NCBI GenBank assembly: GCA_029013165.1
Contig: JAQXMV010000045.1
Span: 1 to 20,056 of the forward strand
Reading direction: 5' to 3'
DNA length: 20,056 nucleotides
DNA from: Oscillospiraceae bacterium
GTDB taxonomy: Bacteria > Bacillota > Clostridia > Oscillospirales > Acutalibacteraceae
A program made the translations under genes and the position numbers. Under the pieces are notes generated by a model. It saw nothing but the letters and a program-made list of their open reading frames with translations, was not told where the DNA came from and searched no databases. Below are positions 6,678 through 13,773 of the stretch, piece by piece. Position 1 is the stretch's first letter. Each line of letters starts with the position of its first letter.

Positions 6678-6755
6678 CGGCAACAGGGCGAAGTGTGGCG
6701 ATTTTCTTAGCAGAAAACACCAAAAAAGCCTTTGGCGCTTTGTATAAAAATTCGA

Positions 6756-6784
6756 TTGACAATTAATAATTTTTGTAATATAAT
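6756..6784 (+). promoter_or_regulatory. Perfect consensus sigma-A promoter
   Basis: TTGACA at 6756-6761, a 17-bp AT-rich spacer and TATAAT at 6779-6784 match the vegetative consensus at all twelve positions. The predicted start is near 6791, giving a leader of about 45 nt to the SigH-like gene. Confidence 0.88.
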
Positions 6785-6835
6785 TATGATATTGTCACAG
6801 ACTGTAAAGTATAAAACCAGCGGAAGGATCATGCG

Positions 6836-7429
6836 ATGACGGATTATTCGGCAATGGGAGACGAGGAACTGGTGGCTCTTTGCCAGGAGAACAACGCGCA
6901 GGCTCTCGATGCTCTCACCCAGAGATTTTTCGGTATAACAAAGGCCATTGCCCTCGGTTTTTCCGTCAAAGGGGCCGAAACCGCAGACCTCGTTCAGGAG
7001 GGTATGCTTGGTTTTCTTTCCAGCGTTTATGCCTACAGAGAGGACAGACATACCAGCTTTCGCACCTTCGCCGGCGCGTGCATCAGAAACAGGATCGTCA
7101 GTCATATCCGCACACTCAATTCCCACCGAAGTGTGCCTCAGGATATGCTCGTTCCCCTGCTGGAGCAAACAGAAGTCGCCTGCCAGTCCCTTTCTCCGGA
7201 GCAGACCTTGATTTCCGAGCGCAGTGCGGAATATATTCGTCAGCTCATTGATTCCTCTCTGTCCGATCAGGAACGCAGAGCTTTTTTGTTCTATCTCTCC
7301 GGCATGAGCTATGAACAGATCGCCTCCTGCATGGAGATCACCCCCAAGGCTGTTGACAGTACCCTGCAGCGTTCCCGCCGTAAACTGCGTGAAAAGCTGA
7401 AAAATTATATGCCCGATAGCTTAAAGTAG
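6836..7429 (+). CDS. SigH-like sigma-70 family RNA polymerase sigma factor
   Basis: A 197-residue sigma factor. The N-terminus MTDYSAMGDEELVALCQENNAQALDALTQRFF and region 2 (DLVQEGMLGFLSSVYAYRE ... SFRTFAGACIRNRIVSHIRT, about residues 51-92) follow the pattern of Firmicutes SigH/Spo0H. Region 4 lies at about 141-187 (LSDQERRAFLFYLSGMSYEQIASCMEITPKAVDSTLQRSRRKLREKL). It is shorter and more divergent than canonical SigH (about 210-218 residues), so it could be a SigH paralogue rather than the sporulation factor itself. It is driven by a perfect vegetative promoter, so regulation is probably not at initiation. AAGGATCATGCG precedes the ATG. A zinc-ribbon gene follows 69 bp later. Confidence 0.88.
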   Translation: MTDYSAMGDEELVALCQENNAQALDALTQRFFGITKAIALGFSVKGAETADLVQEGMLGFLSSVYAYREDRHTSFRTFAGACIRNRIVSHIRTLNSHRSVPQDMLVPLLEQTEVACQSLSPEQTLISERSAEYIRQLIDSSLSDQERRAFLFYLSGMSYEQIASCMEITPKAVDSTLQRSRRKLREKLKNYMPDSLK

Positions 7430-7498
7430 AGCGTTGATTCCAAAGGGCCGGTGCAATTCCGACTGGGGCAAACTTAAATCAAGAGAGGTAAAAAAACC

Positions 7499-7780
7499 AT
7501 GTACGAAGACAAGACACTCAAATGCAAGGAATGTGGAGCCGATTTCGTTTTCACAGCCGGCGAACAGGAATTCTATGCAGAGAAAGGCTTCCAGAATGAG
7601 CCTCAGCGCTGCAGAGACTGCCGCAATGCCCGTAAGAATGCAGCCAGACCTGCCCGTGAGAGATTTACAGCAATCTGCGCACGCTGCGGAGCCGAAGCAT
7701 CCGTTCCCTTCAAGCCCACCGAGGGCAGAGATGTTTACTGCGACGAATGCTTCAAGAAAATGAAGGAAGAAAACGAATAA
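7499..7780 (+). CDS. Two-domain CxxC zinc-ribbon protein
   Basis: A 93-residue protein with two zinc knuckles: C9-x2-C12 with C38-x2-C41 (CKECGADFVFTAGEQEFYAEKG and RCRDC), and C60-x2-C63 with C81-x2-C84 (CARCGAEASVPFKP and YCDEC). This is the Firmicutes 'probable zinc-ribbon domain' protein, whose first half ending in ...EKGFQNEPQRCRDCRNARK is highly conserved. The role is unknown; a nucleic-acid or ribosome-associated function is often suspected for such small basic zinc ribbons. AGAGAGGTAAAAAAACC precedes the ATG. It is followed by a strong terminator and sits 69 bp after the sigma gene, so both may share the upstream promoter. The 69-bp gap holds a small GCCGGT/ACTGGGGC hairpin of unclear meaning. 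Confidence 0.88.
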   Translation: MYEDKTLKCKECGADFVFTAGEQEFYAEKGFQNEPQRCRDCRNARKNAARPARERFTAICARCGAEASVPFKPTEGRDVYCDECFKKMKEENE

Positions 7781-7796
7781 TTATCTATGATAGTAA

Positions 7797-7834
7797 AGAG
7801 CGCCACGGCAATCGCCGTGGCGCTCTCATTTTTC
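7797..7834. terminator. Strong terminator between convergent genes
   Basis: A 13-bp perfect stem (7797-7809 with 7814-7826, core GAGCGCCACGGC) and a 4-nt loop AATC, followed by CATTTTTCTTT. It ends the zinc-ribbon transcript and could also serve the membrane gene on the other strand. Confidence 0.88.
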
Positions 7835-7835
7835 T

Positions 7836-8348
7836 TTACCATGACCCGTAACAAATCAGCCGTTCTGTCAGCGCAACGAGGGCCGTCGTAATGATATTGG
7901 ACAGCAAAACGGAAAGAATCAGTTTCTTTCGGTTCTCCGCGTCTTTTCTGAGAAACAGATAAGCCACGGGCATTTCGATGATCAGCGTCAGCAGCAGAAA
8001 GACCACGCCCACTGTGTAAAAGGGTCCACTTTCGATGATTTCAAGGATATTATAAACACCACTGTAGGGCGCCGTGAAATAATTGATGTAAACATAAGGC
8101 AAAAGAAAAGAGAGAAGATTGCCCGCCGTGACAACGGCAAGGGTCTTCCACCGGTTGCTCACCGAACCGAAAAGATTGATCGCAAGGGTTTCCAGGAGAA
8201 TCGTTCCCACCGCCACAAAGGGCAGAACATCATAGGGTCGGCTTTCACTGATCCACACCCAGGAGGAATTCGCCGAAGTGAAAACCGGAAAAGCGAAAAG
8301 CAATAAGAGTGATATTGACAAAACGGACAGATTTTTATAAGTTTTCAT
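7836..8348 (-). CDS. Small polytopic membrane protein, unknown function
   Basis: Read from the ATG at 8348, preceded at ideal spacing by AAAGGAGG, this gives a 170-residue protein. A longer frame reaches 8384 but adds only 12 residues with no site. Predicted segments: a signal-like hydrophobic N-terminus (residues 8-27, ending FTSANSS), then helices at about 40-60, 68-92, 110-134 and 142-162. The loops contain SESRPYD and NYFTAPYSGVYNILE. I do not recognise a family; the layout resembles small exported or transport-associated clostridial membrane proteins. It appears monocistronic, with its own promoter and a palindrome over the -35 region, and it converges on the zinc-ribbon gene. No function is assigned. 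Confidence 0.75.
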   Translation of the reverse strand: MKTYKNLSVLSISLLLLFAFPVFTSANSSWVWISESRPYDVLPFVAVGTILLETLAINLFGSVSNRWKTLAVVTAGNLLSFLLPYVYINYFTAPYSGVYNILEIIESGPFYTVGVVFLLLTLIIEMPVAYLFLRKDAENRKKLILSVLLSNIITTALVALTERLICYGSW

Positions 8349-8373
8349 GTTTCTGCCTCCTTTCATCTTTATC

Positions 8374-8402
8374 ATATAAAACATTCATTACAGGTCTGTA
8401 AA
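8374..8402 (-). promoter_or_regulatory. Promoter with operator-like palindrome for the small membrane protein
   Basis: On the minus strand, TTTACA (8402-8397), a 17-bp spacer and TTATAT (8379-8374) form a moderate promoter. A 6+6 inverted repeat, TTACAG-GT-CTGTAA (plus-strand reading, 8388-8401), overlaps the -35 element and is a candidate repressor site. The cognate factor is unknown. Confidence 0.45.
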
Positions 8403-8442
8403 TGAAAGCTGACGATATCCTGATGAAATCCTTACGAAAACC

Positions 8443-9051
8443 TTAATCTTCCTCGGCGGTAAAGGTCATCCTTTCGCCGGTTCGAGGATGATCAAAGGCG
8501 ATGCTGTATGAAAAGAGGCCGATCCCCTTTTCCGACGCCTTGCCGCCGTAGCGTCTGTCACCGAGCAGGGGCATTCCTCTGGAGGCAAACTGCACACGGA
8601 TCTGATGGGTTCTGCCCGTGAGAATCTCCGCTTCAAAGAGACATTCGCCCTCAGTGCGGCTGATGAGCCGATAATCCAGCATAGCCTTTTTCACGCCGTT
8701 TCTCTCACGGCGGACAACAAAGGATTTATTCTTTCTGCGGTCGAAATAGAGCAGATCCTCCATTCTCCCCCGGCTTTCTACGGTAGAGACCTCCGTATGC
8801 ACCCGGTAAATCTTTTGCATTTTTCTTTCGGCTACCTGACGGGAGAGCGCGGCGGCCGCCGCTTTGTTTCGGGCGTAAACCATTACACCGCCGACCTCCC
8901 GGTCGAGACGGTGGACGGGAAAAATTTCACCGCCCAGAGCTTCTGCCAGAGCGTCAACCATTCCCTTGTGTTTGCCGTCGCCGGCCTGTGAGAGATATCC
9001 GGCAGTCTTGACGCAGACCACTATATCCTCATCGCTGAAAAGTATCTTCAT
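8443..9051 (-). CDS. RluA-family pseudouridine synthase
   Basis: A 202-residue RNA pseudouridine synthase, which isomerises uridine to pseudouridine in rRNA or tRNA. The family motif HRLDREVGG contains the catalytic aspartate D50. ILTGRTHQIRVQFASRGMPLLGDRRYGG is the conserved C-terminal motif. No N-terminal S4 RNA-binding domain is present, which makes it a short, RluA/RluC-like catalytic unit beginning directly with KILFSDEDIVVCVKTAGYLSQ. The ATG is preceded by GAAGGTAAAAAA. It lies downstream of the RNase Y gene on the same strand, separated by a hairpin, so it may be read through from rny or transcribed separately. The target uridine cannot be told from sequence. Confidence 0.9.
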   Translation of the reverse strand: MKILFSDEDIVVCVKTAGYLSQAGDGKHKGMVDALAEALGGEIFPVHRLDREVGGVMVYARNKAAAAALSRQVAERKMQKIYRVHTEVSTVESRGRMEDLLYFDRRKNKSFVVRRERNGVKKAMLDYRLISRTEGECLFEAEILTGRTHQIRVQFASRGMPLLGDRRYGGKASEKGIGLFSYSIAFDHPRTGERMTFTAEED

Positions 9052-9074
9052 TTTTTTACCTTCTTATAAATAAT

Positions 9075-9115
9075 GCAAGGAGCTACACCTATCAGGCACA
9101 GCTCCTTGCTTTTTG
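9075..9115. terminator. Hairpin between RNase Y and pseudouridine synthase genes
   Basis: GCAAGGAGCT at 9075-9084 pairs with AGCTCCTTGC at 9100-9109. On the minus strand, the direction of the flanking genes, it is preceded by an A-run and followed by ATTATTTAT, a moderate U-rich tail. The cleaner T-run (CTTTTTG) is on the plus strand. It probably attenuates or ends the rny transcript. Confidence 0.6.
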
Positions 9116-10669
9116 TTATTTTGCAAAATCTGTTGCGCGGGTTTCACGAATAAGGTTAACCTTGATCTGTCCGGGATATTCGAGCTCCTGCTCGATTTTC
9201 TGAACAATATCTCTGGCAACAATTGCCATTTCATCGTCGCTGACCGCTTCGGGGTTGACGATGATGCGCACCTCACGGCCCGCCTGAATGGCATAAGCCT
9301 TATCGACGCCCTTAAAGGATTCGGAAATCTCTTCCAGCGTCTTCAGACGCTTGATGTAGTTTTCCAGATTCTCGCGTCTTGCACCGGGTCTTGCCGCCGA
9401 AATGGCGTCGGCCGCCTGAACGAGACAGGCAATAATGCTCTTGGGCTCCACATCACCGTGGTGAGCCTCAATGGCATTGAGAACGATCTCGTTCTCCCTG
9501 TACTTTTTGGCGTATTCAACACCCAGCTCGATGTGGGAACCTTCCTGCTGACGGTCAACGGCTTTACCGATATCATGCAGCAGACCTGCACGCCTTGCGA
9601 GCTTCACATCGACGCCCAGCTCCGCGGCCATCAGACCCGCGATGTAAGATACCTCAAGAGAGTGGTTGAGGATATTCTGACCGTAGCTTGTGCGGTACTT
9701 GAGACGGCCGATGAGCTTGACAAGCTCATGGTGAATGCCGTTGACGCCTGCGTCAATGACGGCTCTTTCACCGGCCTGCTTAATGGCCTGATCGACTTCG
9801 CGTTTGGCTTTTTCGTGGATTTTTTCGATGAGCGCCGGATGAATACGGCCGTCGGATATGAGCTTTTCCAGGGTAAGCCTTGCGATCTCGCGGCGTACCG
9901 GATCAAAGCAGGAAATGGTGATAGCTTCCGGTGTGTCGTCGATGATCAGATCGACGCCGGTGATGGTCTCAATGGCTCTGATGTTTCTGCCCTCACGGCC
10001 GATGATACGACCTTTCATTTCATCGTTGGGCAGCAATACGGTGGAAACCGTAACCTCAGAGGAATGATCGGCAGCGCAGCGCTGAATCGCCATGGTGATG
10101 ATTTCTCTGGCCAGGCTCTCCGATTCGTCGCGGATCTCCTGTTCATACTCCATGATCTTGACTGCCTTTTCTCTTTTCAGTGTTTCTTCAAGGGAATTGA
10201 GCAAATCAATTTTCGCCTGCTCTTTTGTGTAACCAGCTATCTTTTCAAGCATTTCACACTGGCTTCTTTTGATGCTCTCTGCTTCGGAAAGTTGGATATC
10301 GGCTTGCTTGATTTTGGCATCGAGAGTTTCTTCTTTTTTCTCAAGAGCGTCGACTTTTTTGTCAAGGCTCTCCTCTTTCTGGATCAATCTCTTTTCCTGA
10401 CGCTGAACTTCATTTCTTCTGTCACGAAGATCGCGTTCGGTTTCAGATCTTAACCGGTGGATTTCGTCCTTGGCTTCAAGGACGGCTTCACGCTTTTTTG
10501 TCTCCGCTTCATTCACAGCCTGGTTGACTATTCTTGTGGCTTCCTCATTGGCAGAGCCGATCAGGCTTTCTGCGGTTTTCTTTCTGTGAAGCTCACCTAT
10601 AACAAAGCCTGCAACACCGAAAACTACGGCGCAGACAACAGCGATAATCAAAGTCGGTAACCATTCCAA
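9116..10669 (-). CDS. rny: Ribonuclease Y
   Basis: Membrane-anchored endoribonuclease that initiates mRNA decay in Firmicutes; 517 residues, normal for the family. In order: N-terminal membrane helix (about residues 5-27, LIIAVVCAVVFGVAGFVIG), a long coiled coil (about 30-185, many RRNEVQRQEKRLIQKEESL-type heptads), a KH RNA-binding domain with GRIIGREGRNIRAIE, an HD hydrolase domain with LLHDIGKAVD and the histidine cluster IEAHHGDVEP, and the conserved C-terminus RETRATDFAK. The first codon in this reading is TTG at 10669, with AAGGAGG about 10 bases upstream. It has a near-consensus promoter at 10823-10851 and a leader of about 147 nt. The recA-rny pairing seen elsewhere is not present here. 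Confidence 0.97.
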   Translation of the reverse strand: MEWLPTLIIAVVCAVVFGVAGFVIGELHRKKTAESLIGSANEEATRIVNQAVNEAETKKREAVLEAKDEIHRLRSETERDLRDRRNEVQRQEKRLIQKEESLDKKVDALEKKEETLDAKIKQADIQLSEAESIKRSQCEMLEKIAGYTKEQAKIDLLNSLEETLKREKAVKIMEYEQEIRDESESLAREIITMAIQRCAADHSSEVTVSTVLLPNDEMKGRIIGREGRNIRAIETITGVDLIIDDTPEAITISCFDPVRREIARLTLEKLISDGRIHPALIEKIHEKAKREVDQAIKQAGERAVIDAGVNGIHHELVKLIGRLKYRTSYGQNILNHSLEVSYIAGLMAAELGVDVKLARRAGLLHDIGKAVDRQQEGSHIELGVEYAKKYRENEIVLNAIEAHHGDVEPKSIIACLVQAADAISAARPGARRENLENYIKRLKTLEEISESFKGVDKAYAIQAGREVRIIVNPEAVSDDEMAIVARDIVQKIEQELEYPGQIKVNLIRETRATDFAK

Positions 10670-10799
10670 AGTAGCAGCACCTCCTTCTTTTTATAAATTC
10701 TTCATTGGGAAATTTTAACGCGCGGCCAGGAGCCGCAGCAGCAATAAATCCATCTCCGAATTATCATCAAAAGAATTACAGTATTATTACCCGAAAGAC

Positions 10800-10813
10800 G
10801 GTGACTGCTCACC
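10800..10813 (-). promoter_or_regulatory. 5'-terminal stem-loop in the rny leader
   Basis: GGTGA / TCACC with a 4-nt loop lies within about 4 to 17 nt of the predicted rny transcript start (~10816). 5'-terminal stem-loops protect mRNAs from 5'-dependent decay, so this may affect rny mRNA stability. A second GC stem, GCGGC/GCCGC, lies at 10722-10736. Confidence 0.35.
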
Positions 10814-10822
10814 ATCCCTAAT

Positions 10823-10851
10823 ATTTTAAAACAAATTATGCAATCTGTCAA
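10823..10851 (-). promoter_or_regulatory. Promoter of rny
   Basis: On the minus strand, TTGACA (10851-10846), a 17-bp spacer and TAAAAT (10828-10823). Eleven of twelve consensus positions match. Confidence 0.82.
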
Positions 10852-11052
10852 GAGATAAAAGCATAAACCTTGCATTTTTTATGATAAAGTGTATAAATTT
10901 TCAGCTTTTGATTGGGATTTTTTTCTCATGGTTCCTTTGTTTTCATGAAATATTGCTGTTATTTTGACCGATATTTTATCTCAAGGAATATTGCTTTCCT
11001 CAACTATGGTATATAATAGGGTTAAAAAATTATAAAACTTAGGGGTATGATG

Positions 11053-11081
11053 TTGACATAATCTGCCGAAAGTTGTATCAT
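11053..11081 (+). promoter_or_regulatory. Promoter of the 612-residue surface protein gene
   Basis: TTGACA at 11053-11058, a 17-bp spacer and TATCAT at 11076-11081. Another TATAAT at 11090-11095 lacks a good -35 partner. Confidence 0.75.
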
Positions 11082-11134
11082 ATATAGTGTATAATTGTAA
11101 AGAAGTGTTATTTTCATAAAAGGAGATTCAAACC

Positions 11135-12973
11135 ATGAAAAAGCTGCTCGCAACTCTCTTGAGCCTGATGATCGCCGCCGCGGTGCTGCTATGCCCGGTC
11201 AATGTGTCGGCTCTTTCCACATATTCCGGCACACTCGCCCTCAATCCCGGCAACACCCGTTCCAGCGCGCCGAACTATAACTATGCGTGGCTCGACAATA
11301 TGATCATCCGCGATGATCCCATGGCAGCAACTCAGGCCAATATCACACCCCGCCCCACGGATTATCTTTACAGCAAAACCTATGATGAATTTGTCAAGGA
11401 GTCTGAGCAGTATAACGCCCTCATCCGTCTGGATGAAAACACCGCCGCAGACGCCTATAAAGAGCTGGTAAACATTATGTATTACCTCGTCACGGCAATG
11501 GGCATGACCGACAAGCAAGAGGTCATGCGTCAGTATCTGACCGAGCAGGGCATCAGTCTCCCGGCCAACGAGGGTCCGGAAACAAAAGCTGAGATCGCCG
11601 TCGTCTACGCGGCCATGAAATATGACGCCATCAACGCTCTCTACGGCAAAACGGTGTATTTCGCCAAGGGCACAAGCCTTGACGGCGCCGTGGTTTCCAT
11701 CGTCTCCGCCATGACCGGAACGGCCGTGCCCTCAGGCATCGACTCGCTGTCCGGCTTAGCGGTTTTCGCCACGAAAAAATATGTCACCCAGTTCGAGGAT
11801 CTGCCCATCAGCGAAAATCCCAGCACCGAAGAGATTTTCCACTGGGCGAAGATCATCACCGCCGCCTCCAACGATTACAAGGTTCCCGTTGAAGTATACA
11901 GCGAAACCACAGCCGCCCAGAGAGAATATGTAGACTACGCCTATTATGCCTCTCTGCTCTCAGCGGCCTATGACACCCATGTGGATCCGGTCAAGCTGGT
12001 TGTGGCAACCCAGAGCACGGATTCTCTGGCGGTACAAAAGCTCATTCTTGCCTCTATGCTGGACGAAAAGGGCGTAGACTATTCCTATGAATTTTCCTGC
12101 AAAGAGCTCTTTGAAATGGCCTGCGAGGCCGGTTGCTTCCAGCTGGAAAACGAATTCTACACCGATATTCTCCGCTATGATATTGAAGTGGCACAGAACT
12201 GTGAGAAAATCTGGTTCACCACTTTCCCTCTGGCCGATCTGCTTGAGGGCGGCAGCAATGCCTATCTTTCCATGAAGCTGGCCGGCAATCCCGTCGGCAT
12301 CAACGACACCACCGGCATCTCCCTTGACACCACCAAGGCCAAAGAAACCATCTGTCTTGAGGTTACATATAACGCTCCCTCCCGTCAGGAATCGGCGGTT
12401 TACGAATTTAACATCATCAAAAATCCCAATCTGAACGGTCAGACGAATACATCATCACAGAACAATCTCGTTGCCGGCGTCGAGGAATATGTGAAATCCA
12501 TCGTCCCCGCCGACAGTGAAAAAGCCAATTCCGTTGTGGACGGCGTATTTCAAAGCATCGACAATAATGTGACCACTTCAAACGCCTCCTCGGGCGAAGG
12601 TATTTTGACCACATTCGCAACGGATTCCCAGTCGGCGACCCTTTCCGGTTCCGCCGCAGAAAAAGGTGAAAGCACCACCAACCGTTTTGATTTTGCCTAT
12701 CTCGATGAGCTCATCGGCGGCGTCTATGCCACAGACGAGAACGGTAACATCGTGACCAAATCCTCTCTGCCTGTGATCGAAAGCACAACAGAAAAGGCCA
12801 ATGTGATCGCCAGAGCCACAGCGGCCGTCAAGGAGAATCCCGAAATTGTGGCAGCACCCACCGGTATTATTGCCGTAGGCGCACTGGCCGGTTATCTGAT
12901 GACCAAAAAGCACCGCGACAGTGAGGCTTATGCGGAAGTCAAGGACGAGGAAATCGAAGACATTGATGAATAA
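11135..12973 (+). CDS. Secreted, C-terminally membrane-anchored surface protein, unknown function
   Basis: A 612-residue protein with a clear signal peptide (residues 1-26, MKKLLATLLSLMIAAAVLLC...NVSA). Its C-terminal membrane segment (about 573-592, PTGIIAVGALAGYLM) is followed by KKHR and an acidic cytoplasmic tail (EVKDEEIEDIDE). No LPxTG sortase motif is visible. The central part (about 80-350) is mostly helical, with Tyr/Ala-rich repeats such as AVVYAAMKYDAINAL. Residues about 370-430 look like a beta-sandwich ending in APSRQESAVYEFNIIKN, similar to cadherin-like domains of clostridial surface proteins. A Ser/Thr-rich linker follows. YNYAWLDNMI (48-57) and FDFAYLDELI (518-527) bracket the ectodomain. 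The ATG has AAAGGAGATTCAAACC upstream. It is monocistronic, with its own promoter and terminator. I do not recognise the family. Confidence 0.85.
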   Translation: MKKLLATLLSLMIAAAVLLCPVNVSALSTYSGTLALNPGNTRSSAPNYNYAWLDNMIIRDDPMAATQANITPRPTDYLYSKTYDEFVKESEQYNALIRLDENTAADAYKELVNIMYYLVTAMGMTDKQEVMRQYLTEQGISLPANEGPETKAEIAVVYAAMKYDAINALYGKTVYFAKGTSLDGAVVSIVSAMTGTAVPSGIDSLSGLAVFATKKYVTQFEDLPISENPSTEEIFHWAKIITAASNDYKVPVEVYSETTAAQREYVDYAYYASLLSAAYDTHVDPVKLVVATQSTDSLAVQKLILASMLDEKGVDYSYEFSCKELFEMACEAGCFQLENEFYTDILRYDIEVAQNCEKIWFTTFPLADLLEGGSNAYLSMKLAGNPVGINDTTGISLDTTKAKETICLEVTYNAPSRQESAVYEFNIIKNPNLNGQTNTSSQNNLVAGVEEYVKSIVPADSEKANSVVDGVFQSIDNNVTTSNASSGEGILTTFATDSQSATLSGSAAEKGESTTNRFDFAYLDELIGGVYATDENGNIVTKSSLPVIESTTEKANVIARATAAVKENPEIVAAPTGIIAVGALAGYLMTKKHRDSEAYAEVKDEEIEDIDE

Positions 12974-12988
12974 CAGGCAGGTGCCTGT
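12973..12988. repeat. Small perfect inverted repeat after the surface-protein stop
   Basis: ACAGGCA-GG-TGCCTGT is a 7+7 dyad that begins at the last base of the stop codon. It is too tight to fold easily in RNA (2-nt loop) and may be incidental. Confidence 0.45.
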
Positions 12989-12994
12989 GCCATA

Positions 12995-13029
12995 AAAAGG
13001 AGCAACCCCACCGTAGGGTTGCTCCTTTT
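12995..13029. terminator. Bidirectional terminator, surface protein / TetR convergent genes
   Basis: A 14-bp perfect stem, AAAAGGAGCAACCC (12995-13008) with its complement at 13016-13029, and a 7-nt loop. A-rich left and T-rich right flanks suit termination on both strands, and the two neighbouring genes converge here. Confidence 0.88.
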
Positions 13030-13043
13030 ATTATTGATTGCCG

Positions 13044-13664
13044 TTACGAGGAGAGGTGCTGTTGATAACCGCCCGTTTCTTTCTGCGCTTTAGATCCGAA
13101 AAGATATGTATGGCTCAAAAATCTCGCCATTTCCTCGGGCGGAATATTCATTCCGTCATTCATCCATTCCATCGTTACCGATATAATCGCCGAAAGGGCA
13201 AAGCTCGTCAGATAATACCGCGGATCGGTCTTTTCAAAGGCGACGGCTGAATCGGGAATGACATTCCGGATATCGGCTTTGATTTTGTCGGCCAGCTGAT
13301 TTTTACAGTCATTTCTGGTCACAAAACAGCATAGCGTATAATTCTCCTTGCAAAAGGTCAGAAAAGCCGCGCAGTACTTTTCAAAGTCCTCGGGAACCGA
13401 AAAACTGCTGACGCAGTTGATAACGGTTTCAGTCATCACCTGATAGATCTCCGTCTGAATCTTATCCATCATATCGTATACATCATTATAGTAAAGATAA
13501 AAAGTTGACCGGTTCAGATCGGCACGCCTGGTCAGCTCCGTCACCGTGATCTGATCAATATTCTTTTCGCCAAGCAAGGCGAAGAGACTGTCTCTCAGGG
13601 ATTTTTTTGTTTTTCTGACTCTCCTGTCCTCTTTCACGCCGAGAGTCTTGATGATTTCGTCCAT
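13044..13664 (-). CDS. TetR/AcrR family transcriptional regulator
   Basis: A 206-residue regulator when read from the ATG at 13664. The N-terminal helix-turn-helix is clear (residues ~22-65, LRDSLFALLGEKNIDQITVTELTRRADLNRSTFYLYYNDVYDMMDKI). The C-terminal helical ligand domain is of the TetR type common in Firmicutes. The start is uncertain. The frame is open to a TTG at 13718 that lacks a site. The only good Shine-Dalgarno (AGGAGG, near 13691-13696) feeds an ATG at 13686 that is out of frame and closes after 43 codons. An indel or an unusual start is therefore possible. It is divergent from the duplicated membrane protein, with which it shares promoter DNA, so that gene is its likely target. 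TetR regulators mostly repress transporters or enzymes for the ligand they sense. Confidence 0.88.
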   Translation of the reverse strand: MDEIIKTLGVKEDRRVRKTKKSLRDSLFALLGEKNIDQITVTELTRRADLNRSTFYLYYNDVYDMMDKIQTEIYQVMTETVINCVSSFSVPEDFEKYCAAFLTFCKENYTLCCFVTRNDCKNQLADKIKADIRNVIPDSAVAFEKTDPRYYLTSFALSAIISVTMEWMNDGMNIPPEEMARFLSHTYLFGSKAQKETGGYQQHLSS

Positions 13665-13744
13665 ATCCTGATCGCCGCAGAAACATACGGCTCCTCCTGT
13701 GATAATTTTTTTCGACAACTATTCCATGTAGTGTTGATTTTCCG

Positions 13745-13773
13745 ATAATAACAGACAGATTTAATTATTGCAA
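13745..13773 (-). promoter_or_regulatory. tetR-side promoter
   Basis: On the minus strand, TTGCAA (13773-13768), a 17-bp spacer and TATTAT (13750-13745). The -35 hexamer is its own reverse complement and is shared with the plus-strand promoter. Confidence 0.65.

Larger units (their letters stand above)
6491..6835. other. 345-bp intergenic region between anti-sigma and SigH-like genes
   Basis: It contains a strong terminator (6560-6597), a 12-bp tandem repeat (6654-6677), a small CCAAA/TTTGG hairpin (about 6722-6735) and a perfect consensus promoter (6756-6784). No credible coding frame was found; the short open frames lack ribosome binding sites and family resemblance. Confidence 0.6.
10670..11134. 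other. 465-bp divergent intergenic region, rny and surface-protein gene
   Basis: It contains the rny leader and promoter on the minus strand, a very AT-rich central stretch (about 10860-11040) without coding frames, and the promoter of the surface-protein gene on the plus strand. Two short hairpins lie in the rny leader. An extra TATAAT at 11012-11017 has only a poor -35 partner (TTGCTT, 15-bp spacer). Confidence 0.6.

Noticed and set aside
7440..7475. FMN-riboswitch-like string (GGTGCAATTCCGACTGG) before the zinc-ribbon gene
   Set aside because: It resembles part of the RFN core, but the other conserved stems are missing and the following gene is unrelated to flavins; at most a small hairpin.
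7434..7763. Alternative 109-codon frame over the zinc-ribbon gene
   Set aside because: The overlapping frame 7499-7780 has eight correctly spaced cysteines and a family match; this one has neither.
9113..10453. A 446-codon open frame on the plus strand opposite rny
   Set aside because: It is fully antisense to a well-supported RNase Y gene, has no family resemblance and no good ribosome binding site. It is explained by codon bias of the rny sequence.
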